The notes under the pieces were generated by a model. That model searched no databases. It was not told the origin of the DNA and worked only from the letters and a program-made list of their open reading frames with translations. Positions 25,559-32,869 of a stretch of DNA of 64,000 nt are shown here, piece after piece. The DNA lies in the NCBI RefSeq assembly GCF_947499215.1, contig NZ_CANMNI010000001.1, forward strand, positions 1,383,523 to 1,447,522, in the 5' to 3' direction. Each line of letters opens with the position of its first letter. The stretch's first letter is position 1. Source of the DNA: an uncultured Pontibacter sp. (GTDB taxonomy: Bacteria; Bacteroidota; Bacteroidia; Cytophagales; Hymenobacteraceae). A program made the translations under genes and the position numbers.

Positions 25559-26014
25559 ATGGGTAGATCACAAGAAACCTTCAGTAAAAAAGAAAAAGAG
25601 AAGAAGAAGTTAAAGAAGAGACAAGACAAAGAGCAGAAGAAGGAAGAGCGTAAGGCCAACTCCGATAAAGGCAAAGACATAGAAGAAATGTTTGCCTATG
25701 TGGACGAGGATGGAAACATCACTGACACGCCGCCAGATCCTACTAAGAAGAAAAAAGCCATCAAGCAGGAGGACATCCAGATTGGTGTTGCCAAGCAGGC
25801 TGAACCAGATCCGGCTGATTTGATCAGAAAAGGAACGGTTTCGTTTTTCAACGACTCGAAAGGCTATGGCTTTATACAGGACCACGTTACCCAAGAGCGT
25901 GTGTTCGTGCACCAGAATGGTTTGGTGAACAAGATCAAAGAAAATGACCGCGTGACTTTCGAGGTTGAGAAAGGCCCTAAGGGCTTGAATGCTGTAAATG
26001 TCAAACTCGCGTAG
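25559..26014 (+). CDS. Cold-shock-domain protein with Lys/Glu-rich N-terminal extension
   Basis: A 151-residue protein. The first half (about 1-88) is extremely charged and lysine-rich (KKEKEKKKLKKRQDKEQKK), probably helical or disordered, with a short acidic middle (MFAYVDEDGNITDTPPDP). The second half (about 89-151) is a complete cold-shock domain with RKGTVSFFNDSKGYGFI, VFVHQNGL and GPKGLNAVNVK. It resembles the single-domain protein encoded just upstream. The basic tail could add RNA or ribosome contact; that is inference. A strong terminator follows. Confidence 0.92.
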   Translation: MGRSQETFSKKEKEKKKLKKRQDKEQKKEERKANSDKGKDIEEMFAYVDEDGNITDTPPDPTKKKKAIKQEDIQIGVAKQAEPDPADLIRKGTVSFFNDSKGYGFIQDHVTQERVFVHQNGLVNKIKENDRVTFEVEKGPKGLNAVNVKLA

Positions 26015-26085
26015 TCTGCTTTAGCTCAGACAATTGAGGCTGCATAGAGGTAACCCACCTCTGTGAATGCCCTTCTTTTATAATG

Positions 26086-26134
26086 AACCTCCTGTCACAG
26101 TCCGATTTTTTTCTGACTGCAGGAGGTTTTTTTG
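26086..26134 (+). terminator. Terminator after the cold-shock-domain gene
   Basis: AACCTCCTG (26086-26094) pairs with CAGGAGGTT (26120-26128), extended inside by CAGTC/GACTG with a small bulge. The T-tract runs to about 26133. Confidence 0.85.
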
Positions 26135-26148
26135 TCGTATACAGGTTC

Positions 26149-26160
26149 CCCGGTACCGGG
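26149..26160. promoter_or_regulatory. Possible operator palindrome upstream of TetR gene
   Basis: CCCGGTACCGGG is a perfect 12-bp palindrome 49 bases before the TetR start. It could be an autoregulatory site; there is no second copy to support it. Confidence 0.3.
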
Positions 26161-26209
26161 CTGTTAGGCACCACGGTTATGGCACCGGATAGACAAGGTA
26201 TTAGATTTC

Positions 26210-26824
26210 ATGGAGACACCAACCACCCCCAAAGCCCTTATTCTACAGGAGGCTCAGAAGCAGTTTTTTAACCATGGCTACAGCAAAGTGCTGATGGCAG
26301 ACTTGGCTCGCCAATTGGGCATGAGCAAAAAAACCCTGTACCAGTACTTCAGAGGAAAAGAAGAACTGCTGCACGCGGTCATCAAAAACTACTTGGAGAA
26401 ACTACAGCAAGAAGTAGAGCGCTTGCTGCAACAGGAAGAGGCTGACTTCGTCCGAAAGGCTGAGCAGGTGTTTTATACTGTTGGGCAACGTTTCGCCCCC
26501 ATTAACGGACAGCTGCTGGCCGATATCAGGAAACATGTTCCGTCTAGTTGGCAACTACTGCAAACCTACCGCTCCGAAGCGGCTTTTAAGCGCTTCAGGA
26601 CCCTGCTGGAAGAGGGTAAGCGCAAAGGCTATATTCGCAAAGACGCTAATTTATCGTTGGCGGTGCTGCTCTATGCCAGCGCGCTGGAGAAAATACTCGA
26701 CCCGGAGTTTATACGCCAAGTTCCACCGGAATTAATGCAGGACCTTACCTATACCCCGTCAGCGGTTTATGAGGGTTTGGCCAATCTCATTTTCCACGGA
26801 CTGCTGGAAAACCACACTAGCTAA
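26210..26824 (+). CDS. TetR/AcrR-family transcriptional regulator
   Basis: A 204-residue repressor-type protein. The N-terminal helix-turn-helix (about 8-55) shows ILQEAQKQFFNHGYSKVLMADLARQLGMSKKTLYQYF, the classical TetR signature, followed by GKEELLHAVIKNYLE. The rest is an all-helical ligand/dimer domain with no assignable ligand. It stands as a single gene, followed after 126 bases by a membrane-protein operon with its own promoter; it may regulate itself through the palindrome upstream. Its targets are not evident. Confidence 0.92.
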   Translation: METPTTPKALILQEAQKQFFNHGYSKVLMADLARQLGMSKKTLYQYFRGKEELLHAVIKNYLEKLQQEVERLLQQEEADFVRKAEQVFYTVGQRFAPINGQLLADIRKHVPSSWQLLQTYRSEAAFKRFRTLLEEGKRKGYIRKDANLSLAVLLYASALEKILDPEFIRQVPPELMQDLTYTPSAVYEGLANLIFHGLLENHTS

Positions 26825-26901
26825 TATTGGCAAGACGCAGGAATCTTTTAACACTAATCCAGCCTTAAAAAATAAAAGCAGATAAAATTTCATCTTGTTG
26901 C

Positions 26902-26949
26902 TTGCATTTGCGTAAAGCATTATTAACTTTGAAACACAAAGTACTTTAA
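26902..26949 (+). promoter_or_regulatory. Promoter with embedded operator (copy 1)
   Basis: TTG (26902-26904), 19-base spacer, TAACTTTG -7 box (26924-26931). The -7 box overlaps a palindrome ACTTTG-AAACA-CAAAGT (26926-26942) followed by ACTTTAA, and the start codon follows at 26951. A 24-base copy identical over its whole length lies at 27906-27929. Confidence 0.8.
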
Positions 26950-26950
26950 C

Positions 26951-27574
26951 ATGAACCAGCAGCAAGACCAACTCGCCACTCTGCATGAGATCCGCAACAT
27001 CATGGATCGCTCCTCCCGCTTTATTTCGCTGAGCGGTCTGTCAGGCGTATTCGCCGGGCTTTTTGCGCTGGCAGGCGCTGCTTTGGTTAAATGGCACTTG
27101 AGCGAGCACAACATTCTGTACCGGGATACTTATACTGTCAGCTTGAACTGGAACACGATTGTTTTCCTATTCACGGTGGCGGCTTTGGTTTTTGTGCTGG
27201 CTATAGGCTCGGCACTCTACTTCACTTACCGCAAGGCCAATAAAAACGGGCATCGCATGTGGGACAGCAAATCGCAACGGCTGCTCATTAACTTGGCTAT
27301 ACCGCTGGCAGTGGGAGGCTTTTTCTGTGCGGTGCTCCTGTATCATGGCATTGTATACCTAGTAGCTCCTGCCATGCTCATATTTTACGGTTTAGCGCTT
27401 GTGAATGGAAGCAAATATACGCTTAGCGACATACGCTACTTAGGTATAAGTGAGATCATACTTGGCTTGTTCGCCTCTGTCTTCATTGGTTATGGTCTGC
27501 TCTCTTGGGCGATCGGTTTTGGTGTGTTGCACATTGTGTACGGCACACTCATGTATTACAAGTATGAAAGGTAG
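26951..27574 (+). CDS. Polytopic membrane protein, first gene of a regulator operon
   Basis: A 207-residue inner-membrane protein with about six hydrophobic helices: FISLSGLSGVFAGLFALAGAAL, IVFLFTVAALVFVLAIGSALYF, LLINLAIPLAVGGFFCAVLL, IVYLVAPAMLIFYGLALV, and two C-terminal helices (ISEIILGLFASVFIGYGLL, FGVLHIVYGTLMYY). The N-terminal 25 residues are soluble (LATLHEIRNIMDRSSR). I do not recognise a named family. It is separated by 5 bases from a winged-helix regulator, an arrangement suggesting the membrane protein senses or modulates the regulator. Transcription starts at an operator-overlapped promoter. Confidence 0.8.
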   Translation: MNQQQDQLATLHEIRNIMDRSSRFISLSGLSGVFAGLFALAGAALVKWHLSEHNILYRDTYTVSLNWNTIVFLFTVAALVFVLAIGSALYFTYRKANKNGHRMWDSKSQRLLINLAIPLAVGGFFCAVLLYHGIVYLVAPAMLIFYGLALVNGSKYTLSDIRYLGISEIILGLFASVFIGYGLLSWAIGFGVLHIVYGTLMYYKYER

Positions 27575-27579
27575 CCCGC

Positions 27580-27888
27580 GTGAGAGCGTATCTGGAAAAT
27601 ATAAACAAGGCTTTTGAAAGCAGAGCCCGGCTCGGGATCATGTCTGTACTGATGGTGGAGGAAAGAGTCGACTTTAATACTTTGAAAGAAACCCTGCAGC
27701 TGACGGACGGAAACCTCGCCAGTCACCTGCGTGCACTGGAGGAGGCGCAGTACCTGCGGGTAGAGAAGCAGTTTGTAGGCCGAAAACCGAACACCACGTA
27801 CCATGCCACCGATGAAGGACGCAAAGCCTTTACCGATCACTTGGATGCCCTTGAACAGTTGATTTTGGACAACAGGAAAGACGACTAA
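27580..27888 (+). CDS. Winged-helix transcriptional regulator (HTH_34-like)
   Basis: A 102-residue single-domain winged-helix DNA-binding protein of the MarR/PadR/ArsR-like group. The order helix FESRARLGIMSVLMVEERVDFNTLKETLQLTDGNLASHLRALEEAQYL then wing VEKQFVGRKPNTTYHATDEGRKAF is typical of the small HTH_34-type regulators. The start is a GTG at 27580, 5 bases after the membrane-protein stop, so the two are cotranscribed. It is the best candidate to bind the ACTTTG-n5-CAAAGT operator found in front of its own operon, the next operon and the exosortase operon. That binding is inferred. Confidence 0.88.
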   Translation: MRAYLENINKAFESRARLGIMSVLMVEERVDFNTLKETLQLTDGNLASHLRALEEAQYLRVEKQFVGRKPNTTYHATDEGRKAFTDHLDALEQLILDNRKDD

Positions 27889-27903
27889 ATTTTTTTTAGC
27901 TAT

Positions 27904-27929
27904 TCACTTTGAAACACAAAGTACTTTAA
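27904..27929 (+). promoter_or_regulatory. Operator with overlapping -7 box (copy 2)
   Basis: The palindrome and trailing ACTTTAA at 27906-27929 are base-for-base identical to copy 1. TCACTTTG (27904-27911) is one base off the -7 consensus; no well-placed TTG was found. It precedes the small membrane protein operon by 32 bases. Confidence 0.75.
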
Positions 27930-27961
27930 TCAAAAACGCTATCAACTAAAACAGATCTAAT

Positions 27962-28291
27962 ATGGAACACAAAAGGGAATTTCAGGGGGAAACAGCGGTA
28001 AACGACGGGTCTACTGCTTTGACCATAATCAGTTGGCTGTTTGGAGCAGTGGCTTTTGCGATCGGAATCGTGAATACGTTCTGGGGAAACGATCCCGGTT
28101 TCGGGATTTTTATACTTCTGCTCTCTTTCTTTTATTTTCTACCGGTAAATGCCATTCTCAAAAAAATGACCGGCTTCTCAATCCCCAGACTAGGACTATT
28201 TAAAATTCTCTTGGCCCTTTTTATTATCTGGGCGGCAATGGGTGTGGGTGAATTATTCGATAAAATAGAACTTATGGTGAATTCCTTTTAA
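27962..28291 (+). CDS. Small membrane protein, paralogue of the 28.65-kb gene
   Basis: A 109-residue protein with three hydrophobic helices (ALTIISWLFGAVAFAIGIVNTF, FGIFILLLSFFYFLPVNAIL, LFKILLALFIIWAAMGVGELF). It shares the pattern SWLFGAVAFAIGIVN / GFGIFILLLSFFYF / LKKMTGFSIP / GVGELFDKIELM with the protein encoded at 28646-28936, so the two arose by duplication. First gene of a four-gene operon behind operator copy 2. Function unknown. Confidence 0.75.
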   Translation: MEHKREFQGETAVNDGSTALTIISWLFGAVAFAIGIVNTFWGNDPGFGIFILLLSFFYFLPVNAILKKMTGFSIPRLGLFKILLALFIIWAAMGVGELFDKIELMVNSF

Positions 28292-28343
28292 TCAACTGAA
28301 ATCCAGAAACATAAATAAATCGTCAATCTAAAAAACAGAGATC

Positions 28344-28634
28344 ATGATAACGCAAAACAAAAGACTTACCGGCATATTGCTCACTGTAGCATTTATCTTA
28401 TCCATTCCGCTGATAGCGATGCAGTTCACAAATGAAGTGGACTGGGATCTGTTCGATTTTGTGATTATGGGCGTCCTGCTGCTCAGCACCGGCCTCCTAT
28501 GCGAACTAGTGATCAGGAAAGTGAAAAAGATGGACTATCGGATAGGCTTCATCGCTGTTCTCCTCTTACTACTCTTCCTCATCTGGGCAGAACTGGCAGT
28601 CGGCATCTTCGGGACTCCATTTGCAGGCAGCTAG
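28344..28634 (+). CDS. Small three-helix membrane protein
   Basis: A 96-residue protein with three membrane helices: LTGILLTVAFILSIPLIAMQF, DFVIMGVLLLSTGLLCELVI and IGFIAVLLLLLFLIWAELAVGIFG. A short basic loop (RKVKKMDYR) separates helices 2 and 3, so by the positive-inside rule that loop faces the cytoplasm. Such short proteins are common next to DUF4153 genes and small winged-helix regulators in Bacteroidota. Within the four-gene operon between operator copy 2 and the terminator at 30.3 kb. Function unknown. Confidence 0.75.
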   Translation: MITQNKRLTGILLTVAFILSIPLIAMQFTNEVDWDLFDFVIMGVLLLSTGLLCELVIRKVKKMDYRIGFIAVLLLLLFLIWAELAVGIFGTPFAGS

Positions 28635-28645
28635 AAAACAGAGCC

Positions 28646-28936
28646 ATGCAAAGCGAAGCAGAAATAAATAACAGGCTTAATGTCTGGAGTGTCAGCGGTT
28701 GGATATTCGGCACAATTGTGTTCACAGTCGGCATCTTGAATCTACTCTTGGTGCACCCTGTCCCGGGAATCGCCTACCTCATGCTATCATTAATCTACTT
28801 TCCTCTGGCCAATACCTACCTCATGAAGAAAACTGGTTTTGTCATTCCGGTAATTATAAAGGTGACCCTAGGGATTGTGCTGATCATGTTTACATTAGGT
28901 GTGAGTGATCTGGGGGACATGATTGACAAGTTGTAG
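28646..28936 (+). CDS. Small membrane protein, paralogue of the 27.96-kb gene
   Basis: A 96-residue three-helix membrane protein, GWIFGTIVFTVGILNLLL / GIAYLMLSLIYFPLANTYL / VIIKVTLGIVLIMFTLGVSDL. It aligns along its length with the first gene of the operon, ending in the same G-V-x-x-L-x-D-x-I-x-x pattern. An open frame extends upstream to 28499, but that part overlaps the preceding gene out of frame; the ATG at 28646, 11 bases after the preceding stop, is the real start. Function unknown. Confidence 0.75.
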   Translation: MQSEAEINNRLNVWSVSGWIFGTIVFTVGILNLLLVHPVPGIAYLMLSLIYFPLANTYLMKKTGFVIPVIIKVTLGIVLIMFTLGVSDLGDMIDKL

Positions 28937-29019
28937 GCATTTACAATGATGAGAAGCTGATTCAAGCATCAGCGAATTGAAAATCAGAGGTATACTTTCT
29001 ACAGATAAAATAAACCAGC

Positions 29020-30264
29020 ATGAAAAATGAAATACTTTCAGGTATAAACGATCCGGGGCAGCTCGAGAGGCTGTACCGCAGCAACAAGGGACCTTTTAAA
29101 CGGGAGTTCAGCAGCCTCTATCCGGAGCTCAAGGGTAACACGCTTGCCGATTTTTGGAACGAAAGGCTGCGTTACGAAACGGAAGACATTAACTGGGGTA
29201 GCACTAGGGAATTGCTGTTGGTGGTAATCGCTGCACTCGTCGCCGGTCTTATCGCCAAAATCCCCGCTGTTTTTCCTGTGGACGAAGATTTCTTCTACCC
29301 CAGAAATATCGGCTTCATCTTTCTGCCCCTCCTGACGGCCTACTTTGCTTGGAAAAACAACCTACAGCCAAAGCTTATGGCGGCAGTCGGTGCTTTAATG
29401 CTATTCTCGCTCATCTACATCAACGCCCTGCCTGTCTCCACCACGAGCGACACCTTGATACTGGCCTGTATTCATTTGCCATTGCTGTTGTGGGTGCTGC
29501 TGGGCACTGCCTTTGTGGGCAACAACCTTTCGGACTATGGCAGACGGCTCGAGTACTTAAGGTATAACGGTGACCTGATTGTCATGACCACACTTATCCT
29601 GATTGCCGGCGGCATCATGACCGGACTAACGATTGGGTTGTTCTCGCTGATCGGATTCCAGATCGAGCAGTTCTACTTTGAGTACGTCGCTGTTTTCGGA
29701 CTGGCGGCCTCACCCATTGTCGGCACATACCTGACGCAGACCAATCCGCAGTTGGTGAGTAAAGTCTCCCCGGTGATAGCAAGCATATTCAGCCCGCTGG
29801 TTCTCATTATGCTGGTTATTTATCTCGGAGCCATTATCTATTCCGGCAAAGACCCTTACAACGACCGGGAGTTCCTGATCATTTTCAATTTGCTGCTGAT
29901 CGGGGTGATGGCCATCATCTTCTTCTCGGTGGCGGAAAGCTCCAAGACGAGGCAAAGTACGACAGCCACCGGCGTGCTCTTTCTGTTATCCGCGGTAACT
30001 GTCATTGTCAATGGCATCGCGCTGTCAGCTATTGTGTTCAGGATAGCAGAATGGGGCATAACACCAAACAGGCTGGCTGTGCTGGGTGGCAATTTACTCA
30101 TGCTACTAAACCTGCTCTTCATAACCGTACACCTTCTCAAATCACTCACAAAGAAGTCTGATACAGCCATAGTTGGGCGATCAATAGCCCATTTTCTGCC
30201 TGTTTACAGCCTCTGGGCAGTAATCGTTATTTTCCTTTTTCCGCTGTTGTTTAGTTTCAAGTAA
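29020..30264 (+). CDS. DUF4153-family polytopic membrane protein
   Basis: A 414-residue inner-membrane protein with about eleven hydrophobic helices after a soluble N-terminal segment (PGQLERLYRSNKGPFKREFSSLYPEL). The signature region RRLEYLRYNGDLIVMTTLILIAGGIMTGLTIGLFSLIG matches DUF4153 proteins as I know them. The biochemical role of the family is not known. It closes the operon that begins behind operator copy 2 and is followed by a good terminator, so the four membrane proteins are expected to be made together. Confidence 0.8.
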   Translation: MKNEILSGINDPGQLERLYRSNKGPFKREFSSLYPELKGNTLADFWNERLRYETEDINWGSTRELLLVVIAALVAGLIAKIPAVFPVDEDFFYPRNIGFIFLPLLTAYFAWKNNLQPKLMAAVGALMLFSLIYINALPVSTTSDTLILACIHLPLLLWVLLGTAFVGNNLSDYGRRLEYLRYNGDLIVMTTLILIAGGIMTGLTIGLFSLIGFQIEQFYFEYVAVFGLAASPIVGTYLTQTNPQLVSKVSPVIASIFSPLVLIMLVIYLGAIIYSGKDPYNDREFLIIFNLLLIGVMAIIFFSVAESSKTRQSTTATGVLFLLSAVTVIVNGIALSAIVFRIAEWGITPNRLAVLGGNLLMLLNLLFITVHLLKSLTKKSDTAIVGRSIAHFLPVYSLWAVIVIFLFPLLFSFK

Positions 30265-30271
30265 GCGGTTG

Positions 30272-30316
30272 GCCTGCAAGTACATTATGAAAACTAGAAA
30301 GGATGTACTTGCAGGC
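30272..30316 (+). terminator. Terminator between the DUF4153 operon and the exosortase operon
   Basis: GCCTGCAAGTACA (30272-30284) pairs perfectly with TGTACTTGCAGGC (30304-30316), then TTAATTTTTG. It overlaps the -33 region of the next promoter. Confidence 0.85.
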
Positions 30317-30349
30317 TTAATTTTTGTCTTTTCACTTTGAAATTCAAAG
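30309..30349 (+). promoter_or_regulatory. Promoter with embedded operator (copy 3), exosortase N operon
   Basis: TTG (30309-30311), 20-base spacer, TCACTTTG (30332-30339). The palindrome CTTTGAA-A-TTCAAAG (30335-30349) is followed by CACTTTATG, whose ATG at 30356 is the start codon. It is a variant of the operator at 26.93 and 27.91 kb, with the same position relative to the -7 box. Confidence 0.75.
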
Positions 30350-30355
30350 CACTTT

Positions 30356-32869
30356 ATGAACACAAAAACTCTCACTGAAAAACTTATACAAAAAGATCTT
30401 TCCCTGCTGCACGTAGGCACCGGACTGACGCTCTTTTCTTTTTTGCTTTTCATGCTGCCGGAGTGGGGCATTGCTGCACATGACGGAGCACCTTTTGGTA
30501 TCTTTATGGCCAACTACGGACTGGCAGTTCTATACTTTGTCTTACTGCTCGTTGATAAGGGTTTCTCCCTCAAAAAACCTTTTCAGAATCTGGAACACCT
30601 CTATCCTCTGCTGGTACTTGCCATCATTAGCTGCTACTCGCTCAACCGCCAGATGAGTATTTTTCAGGACTCTGTTCCGTGGCTGGAGGCACTTGTTTGC
30701 CTTTTCTGTACAGCACTGGTGACCTACAGTTACAATGCTCGCCTGCCGCGCCTCCTCAACCAAATACTACTCTTTGTGCTGGGTATAGGCGCTGTGCTTT
30801 GGGTATACTATGCCCTATACCTGTTCCCGCTCTATGCACCCAGTTTCATGCTCTCGTTCGTGCTGGGCCTTTCGCTGCACACTTTCGTGCCGCTGTGGGT
30901 GGTGCTGAGCTTGGCTTTCGGAGTAAAAAAAGCCATCGCCGCTGACCAGCAGTATGGCCGGAGCTTTTTTGCGGGAGCGGCTTTCCCGATACTTTTTGCT
31001 GTTTTCTTTTTGGTGCAGTGGCATCAGCGAAACCAGCAAATTAATTTCCTAACGAACGAAGAAGTCATAAAAGAGAACGACACCCTGCCACGCTGGGTAG
31101 GCCTGAGCCAGCAATTGTCCGCCGACTACATCACGGAGCGGATCATGAAGACTGACCTTGTCTACCAAGCCCCGTCAGAGGAGTTCAGCATGTGGGAGTT
31201 GCCGGAAGGCAGCTTCAGCGAAATCAAACGGCACGATCCGCTCGTGATTCTCTCACTCTTTTTGCTAGGCAGGCCGAATGTGGATCGGCAGGAGAAAATT
31301 AAAATTCTGGAAAGTATGTACGACGCAAGATATCAGGCAGAGCAGCGGCTTTGGTCCGGCAATAACCTGAGCACCGTCAGTGTGGTGTCGCAGGTGAGAC
31401 TGTACCCCGCTTACCGTCTCGCCTATACCGAGAAGGTGCTCAACATCCACAATAGTATGCCAAACAGCTGGAACCAGCAGGAGGCAATCTATACCTTCTT
31501 TCTGCCTGAGGGGAGCGTGGTATCGTCCCTCTCGCTGTGGATAGAGGGCCGTGAGGAGAAAGGTTACCTCACTACCAAAGGCAAAGCGCAGACGGCTTAT
31601 AACACGATTGTAGGCAGAGAGCGTCGGGACCCATCGGTTATACACTGGCAGGAGGGAAACCGGGTCTCTGTTCGGATATTCCCCTGTACGCCTGACGAGA
31701 ACAGACAGTTCAAGATCGGTGTGACCTCCCCTCTGCGGCAGGATGGTCAGGAGCTGGTGTATGACAATGTCTACTTCACAGGCCCCTCCGCTGCTGGCGC
31801 CACCGAAACATCCGTGATCTATGTCGAAGGCGAAGCGGTTCCGCTATCACTCCCAGAAGGGTATAAGGAGACGAAACACGGTGAGTACAAACGCCAGAGC
31901 AGCTACCAACAGGACTGGAGTCTGCGCCTGCCGGCCTCTAAACTGGCAAGCGAAAGTTTTGCCTTTGGCGGTAGCGGCTACCAACTGCAGGAGCTGCCAC
32001 AGCAACTCGAGACTTTTATACCTACGCAGGTATACCTCGACATTAACGCCAGCTGGTCTATCAAAGAGTTTGAACAGGTATGGGAGCTGGTGAAAGACAG
32101 GCAGGTATACGTGTGGCAGGACCGAATGCAAAAGCTGACGGTGGAGAACAGGGCACAAGTATTCAGTCAGCTGACACAGCAGCAGTACTCCCTGTTCCCG
32201 CTGCACAAAGTAAAAGCCCCTGACAAGGCACTCGTTATTAGCAAGAGCAACGGCACCTCACCCAACCTGAGTGATCTAAAGAACACCGGTTTTGCGGAGG
32301 AGATGACCGAAAAGATGCCGCTCCAAGGTCCTGTCAGAGTCTATACCTTGGGAGAGCAGCTATCACCATACCTCAGAGGCCTGAAGGAGCTCCAAGTAAT
32401 TGCCACGATGCAGGGGGATGCGAATCAGTTGGCCGATCTGCTTCAACAGCAGCAGTTTATCAAGGCTACTCCCGAAAAGGATGTTGTGCGGCTGGGTGCC
32501 TCAGGTATAGGTATAGCCAAAACAGCGAATAGCACGAGCGGCAGCGCTCCCGACCACCTCATGCGGCTCTTTGCCTACAACCACATCCTACAGCAGATCG
32601 GCCCCCGCTACTTCTGCCAAGGCGACATAGAAGACGAGCTGATAGCGGAAGCGGCACAGGCCAATATCGTGAGCCCTATTTCTAGCCTGATCGTGCTGGA
32701 AACACAAAAAGATTATGAGCGCTTCGACATACAGAAAAGCAAGGACAGCCTCGGGAATGCCAGCATGAACGCCTCGGGCGCCGTGCCGGAGCCGGAAGAA
32801 TGGGCTTTGATTATTATCGCCCTTCTAGCGATAGCCTTTGTAACACTTAAGCCCTATTTCCTGCAATGA
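30356..32869 (+). CDS. XrtN-system VIT-domain protein with C-terminal sorting signal
   Basis: An 837-residue membrane protein, the presumed dedicated substrate of the exosortase encoded next. The N-terminal 230 residues form about eight to nine membrane helices. A VIT (vault/inter-alpha-trypsin) domain follows (about 330-470: RLAYTEKVLNIHNSMPNSW, EAIYTFFLPEGSVVSSLSLW, YLTTKGKAQTAYNTIVGRE, NRVSVRIFPC). The C-terminus is a PEP-CTERM-like sorting signal: PEPEEW from Pro811, a hydrophobic helix, and a seven-residue tail. The pairing VIT protein plus exosortase N is a known Bacteroidota arrangement. The stop overlaps the exosortase start by 4 bases. Cleavage near the PEP motif and the protein's role are inferred. 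Confidence 0.88.
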   Translation: MNTKTLTEKLIQKDLSLLHVGTGLTLFSFLLFMLPEWGIAAHDGAPFGIFMANYGLAVLYFVLLLVDKGFSLKKPFQNLEHLYPLLVLAIISCYSLNRQMSIFQDSVPWLEALVCLFCTALVTYSYNARLPRLLNQILLFVLGIGAVLWVYYALYLFPLYAPSFMLSFVLGLSLHTFVPLWVVLSLAFGVKKAIAADQQYGRSFFAGAAFPILFAVFFLVQWHQRNQQINFLTNEEVIKENDTLPRWVGLSQQLSADYITERIMKTDLVYQAPSEEFSMWELPEGSFSEIKRHDPLVILSLFLLGRPNVDRQEKIKILESMYDARYQAEQRLWSGNNLSTVSVVSQVRLYPAYRLAYTEKVLNIHNSMPNSWNQQEAIYTFFLPEGSVVSSLSLWIEGREEKGYLTTKGKAQTAYNTIVGRERRDPSVIHWQEGNRVSVRIFPCTPDENRQFKIGVTSPLRQDGQELVYDNVYFTGPSAAGATETSVIYVEGEAVPLSLPEGYKETKHGEYKRQSSYQQDWSLRLPASKLASESFAFGGSGYQLQELPQQLETFIPTQVYLDINASWSIKEFEQVWELVKDRQVYVWQDRMQKLTVENRAQVFSQLTQQQYSLFPLHKVKAPDKALVISKSNGTSPNLSDLKNTGFAEEMTEKMPLQGPVRVYTLGEQLSPYLRGLKELQVIATMQGDANQLADLLQQQQFIKATPEKDVVRLGASGIGIAKTANSTSGSAPDHLMRLFAYNHILQQIGPRYFCQGDIEDELIAEAAQANIVSPISSLIVLETQKDYERFDIQKSKDSLGNASMNASGAVPEPEEWALIIIALLAIAFVTLKPYFLQ

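Noticed and set aside
28499..28645. Upstream extension of the 28.65-kb membrane protein
   Set aside because: It lies out of frame inside the preceding membrane-protein gene and adds a non-membrane Arg/Ser-rich stretch; the ATG at 28646 fits the paralogue.
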